Part shown: positions 25,998 to 34,452 of the stretch, piece after piece
How the letters are laid out: the number at the start of each line of letters is the position of its first letter
How positions within the stretch are numbered: the first letter of the stretch is position 1
NCBI RefSeq assembly: GCF_000755145.1
Contig: NZ_CP009228.1
Span: 186,001 to 250,000 of the forward strand
DNA from: Treponema putidum
GTDB taxonomy: Bacteria; Spirochaetota; Spirochaetia; Treponematales; Treponemataceae
DNA: 64,000 bases
Direction of reading: 5' to 3'
The notes under the pieces: generated by a model
What the model was told of the DNA's origin: nothing
The model's input: the letters and a program-made list of their open reading frames with translations, nothing else
Database searches by the model: none
Position numbers and translations under genes: made by a program

Positions 25998-27014
25998 ATG
26001 AAAATATTAGGAATAGAAAGTTCTTGCGATGAAACTGCGGCGGCAGTCGTCGAGGACGGAAATAAAATTTTAAGCAATATTGTTGCAACGCAAATTCCTT
26101 TTCACAAAATGTATAACGGCGTCGTTCCCGAAATAGCAAGCCGCAAACATACCGAATGGATTTTGCCGGTAGTTAAACAGGCCTTAGCCGAGGCCGATTT
26201 GCGCCTTGAAGAAATAGACGGCATCGCCGCCACAGGAAGACCGGGACTCATGGGCTCCCTTTTAGTGGGACTCACCTTTGCAAAAACTCTTGCATGGTCT
26301 TCAAATAAACCCTTTATTGCCGTAAATCACATGCTGGGACATCTATATGCAAGCCATCTGGAAAATGATATTCCCTATCCATATCTTGGGCTTTTAGTTT
26401 CAGGCGGGCACTCGATTATCTGCAAGGTAAATAACTTTGACGACATCGAAGTCCTCGGCACAACAATCGACGATGCTCCGGGTGAAGCCTTTGACAAGGT
26501 TGCTAAGTTTTATAATTTTGGATACCCGGGAGGAGCCGTAATCGACAAACTCGCCAAAAACGGAAATCCAAAGGCGGCTAACTTACCCATGCCCATAATC
26601 CACAAGGAAGGGCACAAGTACGATGTTTCTTATTCGGGATTAAAAACCGCTGTCATAAACCAGATAGACCGGTTTTGGAATAAGGATTTTGAAAAAACAC
26701 CTGAAAACATTGCAGCCTCTTTTCAAATAAGGGCGGTAAAAATTTTGCTTAGGCCCCTTTTGGATGCTTCGATAGATACGGGCTTAAAAACGATAGTAGC
26801 AGGAGGAGGAGTTGCGGCCAATTCTTTGTTGAGGGAAAAACTTGCAGAGCACAAGGAATTAAAGTGCATCTTCCCCTCGCTTAAATTCTGTACGGATAAT
26901 GCGGCGATGATTGCAGGCCTCGGTTATCATTACCTAAAACGCGGAGACAGAACGCCCTTTACCGTCGAAGCCTCCGCCCGAGTTGAAGGCTTCAGCAAAA
27001 AAGGCAAGCAATAG
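25998..27014 (+). CDS. tsaD: TsaD, tRNA N6-threonylcarbamoyladenosine transferase
   Basis: A 338-residue universal tRNA-modification enzyme that transfers threonylcarbamoyl to A37 with TsaB and TsaE. Family motifs: ILGIESSCDETAAAVV, PEIASRKHTEWI, VNHMLGHLYA (metal-binding His pair), LLVSGGHSII, TIDDAPGEAFDKVAK, and FPSLKFCTDNAAMIAG near the C-terminus. It begins one base after the deacetylase-like gene's end and its stop overlaps the first base of a hairpin. Confidence 0.97.
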   Translation: MKILGIESSCDETAAAVVEDGNKILSNIVATQIPFHKMYNGVVPEIASRKHTEWILPVVKQALAEADLRLEEIDGIAATGRPGLMGSLLVGLTFAKTLAWSSNKPFIAVNHMLGHLYASHLENDIPYPYLGLLVSGGHSIICKVNNFDDIEVLGTTIDDAPGEAFDKVAKFYNFGYPGGAVIDKLAKNGNPKAANLPMPIIHKEGHKYDVSYSGLKTAVINQIDRFWNKDFEKTPENIAASFQIRAVKILLRPLLDASIDTGLKTIVAGGGVAANSLLREKLAEHKELKCIFPSLKFCTDNAAMIAGLGYHYLKRGDRTPFTVEASARVEGFSKKGKQ

Positions 27015-27100
27015 GTAATTGATAAAAATCCTATTAGATTTTTATCAATTACCGACGAGTTTTTCATAAGTATTTCAATACTTATGAAAAACATCGCAAA
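27014..27100 (+). repeat. Composite double-hairpin repeat, copy 2
   Basis: Hairpin A: GGTAATTGATAAAAATC (27014-27030), six-base loop, and its exact complement (27037-27053). After GACGAG comes hairpin B: TTTTTCATAAGTATT (27060-27074), loop TC, complement (27077-27091), then CATCGCAAA. The order is gene stop, hairpin A, CGAG, hairpin B, CATCGC, next gene. The copy at 35918-35999 has the same order on the other strand with a different but still perfectly paired stem. Confidence 0.8.
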
Positions 27101-27121
27101 GTTAATAGTAAGGATGATATT

Positions 27122-27511
27122 ATGGATACGATGGAAAAATTTTATTCGGATGCGAGCAGGCTTGTAGAAAGGTTTAGTAAAGACGGAGACACAGCAGGCT
27201 TTGACAGCCGCCTGACCGAAATCTTTTGCAAAGCGGTTTCGCTTTACGATAAACAGGCTCAAGTTTTGGCAAACGATTTTGCCGACTATTGGCTTTCGGC
27301 CTATTCGGCCGGCAGACAAAAAAAAGAAGATGCTGTCGAATGGTTCTATCAAATATTTTCTCTTATTGCAGGCAATTTTGAAGATGACATGGACTTTCCG
27401 CAAGAAGATTGGGAGCAGATAAATTTAATTATTTCTTCCGAGGCTGAAACTTTGGATATGAATCTTTTAAACTCGATAATGACGGTGATTGTCGAGCGCA
27501 AAAAAATATAA
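27122..27511 (+). CDS. Hypothetical acidic helical protein
   Basis: A 129-residue protein I do not recognise. It is acidic and predicted all-helical (MEKFYSDASRLVERFSKDGDTAGFDSRLTEIFCKAVSLYDKQAQVLANDFADYWLSAY), with no signal peptide or membrane segment, so it should be cytosolic. AAGGA lies about ten bases before the ATG, a good site. It starts behind the composite hairpin repeat and is followed after 39 bases by a radical SAM gene, which suggests one transcript. Confidence 0.7.
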   Translation: MDTMEKFYSDASRLVERFSKDGDTAGFDSRLTEIFCKAVSLYDKQAQVLANDFADYWLSAYSAGRQKKEDAVEWFYQIFSLIAGNFEDDMDFPQEDWEQINLIISSEAETLDMNLLNSIMTVIVERKKI

Positions 27512-27550
27512 GAAAATCAGTAAAAAAACAGCCCAATGGACGCCTAATAA

Positions 27551-28543
27551 ATGCTTTCTTTTGAAGATTTTAGTTTTAAAGAATACGACTCATGCACTCT
27601 CTGCCCTAAAAATTGCAAGGTAAACCGCAATAAGGGCGAAAAAGGCTTTTGCCGAGAAACAAGGGACTTGCGCCTTGCATGGGCAGGCCTCCACTTCGGG
27701 GAAGAGCCGCCAATCACGGGAGCCGGAGGCTCGGGCACAATCTTTGTTACCGGCTGCAACCTTCGCTGTTCCTTTTGCCAAAACTATCAGATATCCCAAG
27801 AAGGCATGGGAAGGGCTGTAAGCCTTGAAGAATTCTTAAACTTGTGTTTTGTTCTCGAAAAAGAAGGGGCAGAAAACATAAACATCGTTACAGGCAGCCA
27901 TGCAATCCCTGCAATAGCCCTCGGCCTAAAAGAAGCAAAAGGCCGAGGCTTAAAAATTCCTGTTGTCTGGAATTCTTCCGCCTATGAAGCCGAAGAAGCT
28001 ATAAGCCTCCTTTCGGACTGTGTTGACGGCTGGCTTCCCGACTTAAAAACCTTAAACCCGCAAATTTCTTCTCAAGTTTTTTACGCACCCGATTATCCTG
28101 AAACGGCAACAAGGGCAATCCTAAAAATGGCCGGCCTTTCTCCCTTAAAAATCGGCACGGAAAACAAAGAAAAATATCCTTTAGGAAAACTTTACTCAGG
28201 CGTCATAGTCCGCCACCTTGCCCTCCCCTCCCGCATTGCGGACTCGAAGGCTGTCCTAAGATGGTTTGCAAAAAACTTAAGAGGCAGGGCTCTTATTTCG
28301 GTGATGACCCAATACACTCCGGTTAAAAGAACGGCCGGCATAAAAAACTATTCTCTCTTTGAAAACCGAATGTTAAGCCTAAAGGAAGACGAAACCTTAA
28401 AAAACCTCCTTTCAAGCTTAAAAATAGATGAAGGCTTTTACCAAGAGCTTGCCGCCTCCGATGACTGGCTCCCCGATTTTAACCGCGTACAAACCTTTTC
28501 TTCGGAACTCTCAAAACCTTTGTGGCATTGGAAGTTAAACTAA
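27551..28543 (+). CDS. Radical SAM protein, pyruvate formate-lyase activating enzyme-like
   Basis: A 330-residue iron-sulfur enzyme. The radical SAM cluster motif C-x3-C-x2-C is in TGCNLRCSFCQNYQIS, where the Cys triad binds the 4Fe-4S cluster that cleaves S-adenosylmethionine. An N-terminal Cys set (CTLCPKNCKVNRNKGEKGFC) probably binds a second metal or cluster. It resembles the PflA-like family of stand-alone radical SAM proteins, whose substrates are not known. No pyruvate formate-lyase gene is adjacent. No strong ribosome binding site is seen before the ATG. Confidence 0.85.
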   Translation: MLSFEDFSFKEYDSCTLCPKNCKVNRNKGEKGFCRETRDLRLAWAGLHFGEEPPITGAGGSGTIFVTGCNLRCSFCQNYQISQEGMGRAVSLEEFLNLCFVLEKEGAENINIVTGSHAIPAIALGLKEAKGRGLKIPVVWNSSAYEAEEAISLLSDCVDGWLPDLKTLNPQISSQVFYAPDYPETATRAILKMAGLSPLKIGTENKEKYPLGKLYSGVIVRHLALPSRIADSKAVLRWFAKNLRGRALISVMTQYTPVKRTAGIKNYSLFENRMLSLKEDETLKNLLSSLKIDEGFYQELAASDDWLPDFNRVQTFSSELSKPLWHWKLN

Positions 28544-28558
28544 ACTTACAAAAAAGAC

Positions 28559-28587
28559 TAGACAAGCTGAATAGAAAATATTAAACT
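28559..28587 (+). promoter_or_regulatory. Leaderless promoter of the AraC-family gene
   Basis: TAGACA (28559-28564), 17-base spacer, TAAACT (28582-28587), eight bases to the ATG at 28596. No Shine-Dalgarno. Confidence 0.55.
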
Positions 28588-28595
28588 CATTTTAT

Positions 28596-29480
28596 ATGAA
28601 AGAAAAAACAAAAGACGATACCATTATAATAAAGTTATATGAGGGGATACATCTGGAAATATACGACACTTATACCGAGAAATCATATAGATTAAAAGGA
28701 GAACCTAGGAATGTTTTTAGAATCGATTACTGCTTTCAAGGGCTTCTGGAAGGTAAATTTGAAAATCAAACTTTTTCGTATTTAGGAGAAAAAGAAACAG
28801 CTATAAATTATGAAAAAGTTGCATTATCAAAAAGCTTTTTTCCGTTGAAGTTTTATAAGGGCATAAGTATACTATTCTTTCTTGATAAAATAAATTCGAA
28901 TTTCAAAAATACTGCACAATTATTTAATATAGATGTTGAAAAAATATGCAAAAATTTAGATTTGCAGGACGGATGGTATAAAATAAAAATTAATTCCGAG
29001 ATCTCTTATATAATGAATACACTGTATGAAAAACAAAGCTTGAAACATATAGAGTACTTTCAAATTAAATTATTCGAAATTCTATATCTTTTAAGTGTAA
29101 TCAATACGGAAGAATACCGAAAAGAAGAATTTTATTCGGGTTATCACATCAATAAGGTAAAAAAAATTCATGAATATGCCGTTAATAATATAGATAAAAA
29201 TATATCTTTTAAAAAGATGGTTAAAAATGAAGATTTAAGCTACACTATTTTTCAAAAATTATTTAAGCAAATTTACGGAGAAAGCCCTTACTCATATTTA
29301 AAAAAATATCGATTAAAAATTGCAGCATTTTATATTTCCTCTACCGATAGAAAAATTACCGATATAGCTATAAATTGCGGATACTTAAATGCAAGTAAAT
29401 TTTCTGATGCATTTAAATCCGTTTACGGCATCAGCCCAATCCAATACAGAAATGGAGAAAAACCTACAATAACTAAATAA
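28596..29480 (+). CDS. AraC-family transcriptional regulator
   Basis: A 294-residue regulator. The C-terminal ~100 residues form the two helix-turn-helix AraC domain (ISFKKMVKNEDLSYTIFQKLFKQIYGESPYSYLKKYRLKIAAFYISST, then ITDIAINCGYLNASKFSDAFKSVYGISPIQYRNG). The N-terminal ~180 residues are a ligand-binding domain without a clear family. It is encoded directly upstream of a pair of ABC transporter genes and probably controls them. AraC regulators beside fused ABC half-transporters are common for siderophore or iron uptake. The promoter is leaderless, and its DNA-binding site may be the dyad at 29543-29560. Confidence 0.88.
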   Translation: MKEKTKDDTIIIKLYEGIHLEIYDTYTEKSYRLKGEPRNVFRIDYCFQGLLEGKFENQTFSYLGEKETAINYEKVALSKSFFPLKFYKGISILFFLDKINSNFKNTAQLFNIDVEKICKNLDLQDGWYKIKINSEISYIMNTLYEKQSLKHIEYFQIKLFEILYLLSVINTEEYRKEEFYSGYHINKVKKIHEYAVNNIDKNISFKKMVKNEDLSYTIFQKLFKQIYGESPYSYLKKYRLKIAAFYISSTDRKITDIAINCGYLNASKFSDAFKSVYGISPIQYRNGEKPTITK

Positions 29481-29542
29481 AAATATCATTTTGGATTATT
29501 TTCAATTAAAATAGAGTAGAAAAATTTATCATAATTCAGTAT

Positions 29543-29560
29543 AGTTAGCTAATACTAACT
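29543..29560. promoter_or_regulatory. Dyad upstream of the ABC transporter pair
   Basis: AGTTAG (29543-29548) and CTAACT (29555-29560) form a perfect dyad about 30 bases before the ABC gene start, a possible operator for the AraC-type regulator. Confidence 0.35.
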
Positions 29561-29589
29561 TTATAAAACGAAAGTGGAGATAAACAATT

Positions 29590-30756
29590 ATGATGCTTAA
29601 CAGAAGAGTTATCGAATTGACAAAAGGTATTAAATGCAGCATTTTGTTTAAAGCCCTATTGGGTGTTGCCGTATCGGGAACTTATGTAGCTCAAGCTGTC
29701 TTGTTGGGGAAAATAGTGGGACAACTTTATTCCAAAGAAGAATTATCCGTGGTAATACAAAGTATCTTATACATATCGGCAATCATAGCATCCCGCCTTA
29801 TTTTAATATATTACAATTCGGTTTACGGTAAAAAAATTATCGGCAAAGTAAAAAACATTTTGCGTCGCCGCATTTACGATAAGCTGTTAAAACTGGGACC
29901 TGCATTTTTAGATGATGAAAGAACAGGTAAATTAGGCTCAACAATGGTAAGCGGAGTAGACTATTTAGAAGGGTATTTAACGCTATACATTCCGCAAATA
30001 CTTGTGTGTGTAATTGCATGCGGTGCAATGCTCATTTATGTTTTTTCGCTGCATTATGTTTTAGGCATAATATCGACGGCAGCCTTAATCGCCGTATTGA
30101 TTTCTCCCGTTGCTTTCGGGAAGATACTATCGGAATCTTCCAATGCACATTGGACGGCTTATAGAAATTTAACTGCAGAAATTTTAGACGGCATTCAAGG
30201 AATTACAACGGCAAAGGCATATAATGCACAAGAAAGGCTAGGAAAATTATTAAAAGAAAAAATGAGAACACTTTTTTCTGAAACTATGCACAACTTAAAA
30301 GTAAACCTAGCCGAAATAGGTATTTCCAATTTTGCTTCCGGTATCGGTACAAGTTTTACCCTTGCCGTAGCAGCACTATTAACTTCTATGCATATAATTC
30401 CCGCATCCTCATTACTTATTCTACTTTTTATGACCAACGAAGTTTTTAGACCTGCAAACGAATTGGCGGCATACTTTCATCAAGGCTTTATGGGCATAAC
30501 CTCTATGGGCGGAATTTTTGCCTTACTTGATGAAGAAGAAAAAATAAAAGATGAGGGGACTAAAACCATTGACATAAAATCGGCGGATGGTTTTGAAATA
30601 AAATATAAAAATATTGAATTCGCTTACAACCGAAAAAAAAATACGGTTTTTAGGAATTTAAATTTCACTGTTGCAAAAAATGAAAAAACTTGCAGTTGCA
30701 GGAGAATCGGGAAGCGGAAAAACTACTATTATAAATTTATTGTTAAGATTTTATGA
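29590..30756 (+). CDS. ABC half-transporter, membrane-domain fragment before a frameshift
   Basis: The 388-residue product holds the six-helix membrane domain and the start of the ATPase domain (FEIKYKNIEFAYNRKKNTVFRNLNFTVAKNEK). It then goes out of frame (TCSCRRIGKRKNYYYK, stop). Dropping one A in the six-A run at 30683-30688 gives EKLAVAGESGSGKTT, the Walker A found in the next frame. The full gene would span 29590-31324 and encode about 577 residues. GGAG lies ten bases before the ATG. It forms a pair with the gene that follows at 31326. Confidence 0.82.
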   Translation: MMLNRRVIELTKGIKCSILFKALLGVAVSGTYVAQAVLLGKIVGQLYSKEELSVVIQSILYISAIIASRLILIYYNSVYGKKIIGKVKNILRRRIYDKLLKLGPAFLDDERTGKLGSTMVSGVDYLEGYLTLYIPQILVCVIACGAMLIYVFSLHYVLGIISTAALIAVLISPVAFGKILSESSNAHWTAYRNLTAEILDGIQGITTAKAYNAQERLGKLLKEKMRTLFSETMHNLKVNLAEIGISNFASGIGTSFTLAVAALLTSMHIIPASSLLILLFMTNEVFRPANELAAYFHQGFMGITSMGGIFALLDEEEKIKDEGTKTIDIKSADGFEIKYKNIEFAYNRKKNTVFRNLNFTVAKNEKTCSCRRIGKRKNYYYKFIVKIL

Positions 30757-31324
30757 GCCTACAAACGGAAGTATTTATATCAACGGTACCGATATAAAAG
30801 ACTTGACGCTAAAATCTTTGCGAAGTTTAATTACGGTTGTTTCACAAGAAACCTATTTGTTTAACGGAACAATAAAAGAAAATCTTTTACATGCAAATGA
30901 AGATGCAGATGAAAAGAAGCTTATAGATGCGTGTAAAGCAGCAAACATTCATTCCTTTATTCAAAGTTTACCGGAAGGTTACAATACAAAAGTTGGAGAA
31001 AGAGGGCTTAACTTTTCTGGAGGGCAAAGACAAAGAATTGCAATTGCAAGAGCTGTTTTAAAAAACTCACCGATTGTAGTTCTTGATGAAGCTACTTCCA
31101 GCGTGGATACCGAAAATGAAAATGAAATTAAACAAAGTCTTAATCACTTGTTAAGAAACAGAACAAGTATTACGATTGCGCATCGCTTAAATACAATTGA
31201 AAACAGTGATAGAATTCTGGTTTTGCACAGAGGAGAGATCGTAGAAGAAGGTTCTTACAAGGAACTTATTTTAAAAGACGGATATTATAAAAAGCTTGTA
31301 GAAGCGCAACAAGGAGAAAATTAA
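30671..31324 (+). CDS. ABC half-transporter, ATPase-domain fragment after the frameshift
   Basis: The 217-residue frame carries the complete nucleotide-binding domain: VAGESGSGKTTIINLLLRF (Walker A), LNFSGGQRQRIAIARAV (signature), PIVVLDEATSSVDTE (Walker B with catalytic Glu) and SITIAHRLNTI. A start ATG in this frame lies at the run itself, but no ribosome binding site precedes it. It continues the previous fragment. It is followed one base later by the partner half-transporter. Confidence 0.8.
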   Translation: MQKMKKLAVAGESGSGKTTIINLLLRFYEPTNGSIYINGTDIKDLTLKSLRSLITVVSQETYLFNGTIKENLLHANEDADEKKLIDACKAANIHSFIQSLPEGYNTKVGERGLNFSGGQRQRIAIARAVLKNSPIVVLDEATSSVDTENENEIKQSLNHLLRNRTSITIAHRLNTIENSDRILVLHRGEIVEEGSYKELILKDGYYKKLVEAQQGEN

Positions 31325-31325
31325 T

Positions 31326-32993
31326 ATGTTTAAAGAAAAATATAAACCGCTTATAAAAATGACCAAATACATAAGCTTTTATAAAAAAGAATTTATTATT
31401 TCGATTATTTACGGAATATTTAATAGTGTTTTTGCTTTGCTCACCGTCTTAACGGGCGCATATATAGCTTCAGCGGCTCTGTTTAAAATGAGCACAGGAA
31501 AAATACTTTATCTTTTTATACCGCTGATTATTTTTATTATCGGCAAAGGACTTTTTGCCTTTTTGGAAATGTACGAATGTCATTTGGTTTCATACGGTGT
31601 AATCGAAAAAATAAGAAACCTTTTATATGATTCGATTTCCAAAACAGCACCGCAATCCACAGGCAAAAAAAGAAGCGGAAGTATTACCTCTGTGTTTGTC
31701 GAAGATGTTGAAGCCACCGAAGTTTTTTATGCTCATACCGCAGGCTCTTACATAATTGCATTTGTCTGCACTGTTCTTTATCTTGCTGCATTAAGTTTTC
31801 TTTCATTTAAAATAAGCGCAGCCGTTTTTGCCGCCTGTATTCTTGTTGCAGCCGTTCCGTATTTTTTTAATCCTATTACAAAAAAAATCGGAGAAGAGAT
31901 ACGAGACGGTTTGGCTGAGGTAAATGCCGAAGCTGTAGATACGGTTCAAGGTTTACGTGAGATTTTAATTTTCGGCAAAGAAAAAAAATACATTGAAAAG
32001 GTTGCCGCCGACACCTTACGCTTAAATAAAAAAGAAATACGGGACGGGAGATTTAAGGGCTTACACAGTTTGGTAATAAACTTAATTACCTCCGCCGTTT
32101 TAATTTCAACAATATTACTTGCTCATTCGGAAGTAATTGCAGGCTCGTTAAAACCTGAAATGGTTTCGGTTGTTATAATATTTTCTCTTTTTGCCTTTGT
32201 GCCTATAATGAGCGTTTCGGTTACGGCAGGAGCTATGAATATTTCAAATGGAGCGGCAAAAAGAATTTTGGATATATTAGAAGAAGAACCGGCCGTTAAA
32301 GACAGAGTGCCATATATTCCGCAAAACAAATATTCGGTTAAGGGAAACATAGAATTTAAAGATGTAAAATTTTCTTACGAAAAAGGTACCGAAGTTTTGC
32401 ACGGAGTTAATTTTACGGTTAAGGCCGGTGAAAGCATTGCTCTTACGGGTGAATCGGGAGCGGGAAAATCTACAATAGCGAATTTGCTTATGCGCTTTTA
32501 CGAACCTGACAGCGGAGCAATTTATATTGACGGAAAAAACATAAAAGACATACACCAAAATTCCCTGAGAGATATAATCGCCTATGTACCGCAGGATGTT
32601 TATCTTTTTAATAAAACCATAAAAGAAAACATTTCCCTTGCCTGTCCCGATGCAAGCGATGAAGAAATTAAACAAGCTGCTAAGGTTGCGATGGCTGACG
32701 GCTTTATTAAAAGGCTGGAACAAGGCTACGATACCAATGTCGGTGAGCGGGGTGTTCAGCTCTCAGGCGGAGAAAAACAAAGAATTGCTATAGCGCGCGC
32801 CGTCTTAAAAAATTCTCCCATATTACTGATGGACGAAGCCGTTTCCAATTTGGATAGTGAAAGCGAAGCACTCTTCCGGCAAGCCCTAAATAATATCCGC
32901 AAAAATAAAACCATAATAACGATTGCACATCGTCCTTCTACAATAAAAGAGGCTGACAGGGTTATAAAAATCGAAAACGGAAAAATAGTTTAA
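31326..32993 (+). CDS. ABC half-transporter, partner of the frameshifted gene
   Basis: A 555-residue half-transporter with a six-helix membrane domain and an ATPase domain: GESGAGKSTIANLLMRF, VQLSGGEKQRIAIARAV, SPILLMDEAVSNLDSE. Signature and Walker B are complete in both partners, unlike the exporter at 4.8-8.3 kb. AAGGAG precedes the ATG at 31326. An AraC regulator followed by two half-transporters resembles IrtAB/YbtPQ-type siderophore importers as well as peptide exporters, and the substrate cannot be decided here. Confidence 0.87.
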   Translation: MFKEKYKPLIKMTKYISFYKKEFIISIIYGIFNSVFALLTVLTGAYIASAALFKMSTGKILYLFIPLIIFIIGKGLFAFLEMYECHLVSYGVIEKIRNLLYDSISKTAPQSTGKKRSGSITSVFVEDVEATEVFYAHTAGSYIIAFVCTVLYLAALSFLSFKISAAVFAACILVAAVPYFFNPITKKIGEEIRDGLAEVNAEAVDTVQGLREILIFGKEKKYIEKVAADTLRLNKKEIRDGRFKGLHSLVINLITSAVLISTILLAHSEVIAGSLKPEMVSVVIIFSLFAFVPIMSVSVTAGAMNISNGAAKRILDILEEEPAVKDRVPYIPQNKYSVKGNIEFKDVKFSYEKGTEVLHGVNFTVKAGESIALTGESGAGKSTIANLLMRFYEPDSGAIYIDGKNIKDIHQNSLRDIIAYVPQDVYLFNKTIKENISLACPDASDEEIKQAAKVAMADGFIKRLEQGYDTNVGERGVQLSGGEKQRIAIARAVLKNSPILLMDEAVSNLDSESEALFRQALNNIRKNKTIITIAHRPSTIKEADRVIKIENGKIV

Positions 32994-33003
32994 AATTTCA
33001 GCC

Positions 33004-33032
33004 TTGAATTTTATTCGGTTTATATGTATAAT
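33004..33032 (+). promoter_or_regulatory. Promoter of the aldehyde dehydrogenase gene
   Basis: TTGAAT (33004-33009), 17-base spacer, TATAAT (33027-33032), followed by a leader with CGGAG before the ATG at 33062. Confidence 0.55.
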
Positions 33033-33061
33033 GCTTCGACAAAACATTGCCGGAGCACATA

Positions 33062-34435
33062 ATGAATCAAGATATAGAAACAATCGTAAAAAATTGCAGG
33101 ATTTTTTTTGAAACAAATAAAACAAAAAGCTATGAGTTTAGGATTTCTCAATTATTAAAATTACAGGAAGTTTTAAACCAAAACAAAAAAGAACTTTTAA
33201 ATGCCCTTTATTCCGACTTACACAAAACCGAAATGGAAGGCTTCTTTTCGGAATTTGCTATCGTACGCGGAGAACTTAAATTTGCAATAAAGCACTTAAA
33301 AAAATGGATTAAACCTAAAAGGGTTCCGACCTCGATTGCTCATTTTAAAAGCTCAAGCAAAATAATGTATGAGCCCTTCGGCACCGTGCTCATCATGTCG
33401 CCGTGGAACTATCCTTTAAATTTAACCCTAGCTCCCTTGGTCGGGGCCATTGCTGCAGGAAACTGTGCCGTTGTAAAGCCTTCAAATTATTCGCCTGCGA
33501 CATCGGAGGTTATAAAAAAAATAATCTCCGAAAACTTTCCGCCGGAATATATATCGGTAATTACCGGAGGGCGGGAAGAAAACTCAAAACTTTTGGAGCA
33601 GCGTTTTGACTACATCTTTTTTACGGGCGGAACAACTGTCGGCAAACTCGTAATGGAAGCGGCGGCTAAATATGTAACCCCCGTAACCTTAGAGCTCGGC
33701 GGAAAGTCTCCCTGCGTAGTCGAAAAATCGGCAAACTTAAAAGTTGCAGCCCGCCGAATAGCTTTCGGAAAATACCTTAACGCTGGACAAACCTGCATAG
33801 CCCCCGATTATCTTTTAATTCAATATGAGGTAAAAGAAAAATTTATCGAAGAATTAAAAGAAGCTTTAAAAGAATTTTTCCCCACGGAAACCTATTTGGA
33901 CATGCACCTTCCCCACATCGTAAACGAAAAACATTTTGACCGCCTCATGGGTTTAATTGAAGGAGAAAAAATAATCACGGGCGGCAATGGAGAAAAAAAC
34001 AGAAAATTTATTGAGCCCACGGTTTTAGATAACATTACCTTTGATTCCAAAATAATGCAGGAAGAAATTTTCGGGCCAATCCTTCCCGTAATAAGTTTTA
34101 AGACAATAGAGGAAGCAATTAAACTGATTAAATCCCGCGAAAAGCCCCTAGCCTCTTATCTTTTTACAACCGACTCAAAGATAGAAAAGAAATTCTTAAA
34201 TGAGGTTTCTTTCGGGGGCGGCTGTATCAACGATACGATAGTCCACTTGGCAAGCGATTACCTTCCCTTCGGAGGAGTCGGCTTTAGCGGCATAGGAAAA
34301 TACCACGGAGACGAAAGCTTTAAAGTTTTCAGCAATGCAAAAAGCATCCTAAAAAAATCAAACCTCATCGACATCAAGCTCCGCTATCATCCCTATTCCG
34401 AAAAAAAACTAAACATAATAGATAAGATGATGTAG
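33062..34435 (+). CDS. Aldehyde dehydrogenase (class 3-like)
   Basis: A cytosolic NAD(P)-dependent aldehyde dehydrogenase of about 457 residues. NPW-type motif SPWNYPLNLTLAP, the Glu motif VTLELGGKSPCVV, the catalytic Cys in NAGQTCIAPDYLL and the EEIFGPILPV motif are all present. The length and lack of an N-terminal extension suit the class 3 (ALDH3/YwdH-like) group that oxidises medium-chain and aromatic aldehydes. The ATG at 33062 is chosen because CGGAG lies before it; a TTG five codons earlier lacks a site. Confidence 0.92.
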   Translation: MNQDIETIVKNCRIFFETNKTKSYEFRISQLLKLQEVLNQNKKELLNALYSDLHKTEMEGFFSEFAIVRGELKFAIKHLKKWIKPKRVPTSIAHFKSSSKIMYEPFGTVLIMSPWNYPLNLTLAPLVGAIAAGNCAVVKPSNYSPATSEVIKKIISENFPPEYISVITGGREENSKLLEQRFDYIFFTGGTTVGKLVMEAAAKYVTPVTLELGGKSPCVVEKSANLKVAARRIAFGKYLNAGQTCIAPDYLLIQYEVKEKFIEELKEALKEFFPTETYLDMHLPHIVNEKHFDRLMGLIEGEKIITGGNGEKNRKFIEPTVLDNITFDSKIMQEEIFGPILPVISFKTIEEAIKLIKSREKPLASYLFTTDSKIEKKFLNEVSFGGGCINDTIVHLASDYLPFGGVGFSGIGKYHGDESFKVFSNAKSILKKSNLIDIKLRYHPYSEKKLNIIDKMM

Positions 34436-34452
34436 GAAACGGGCTTTAAAAA

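Noticed and set aside
30683-31324. Separate single-domain ABC ATPase gene
   Set aside because: The first codons have no ribosome binding site, and the preceding frame ends exactly where this domain should continue.
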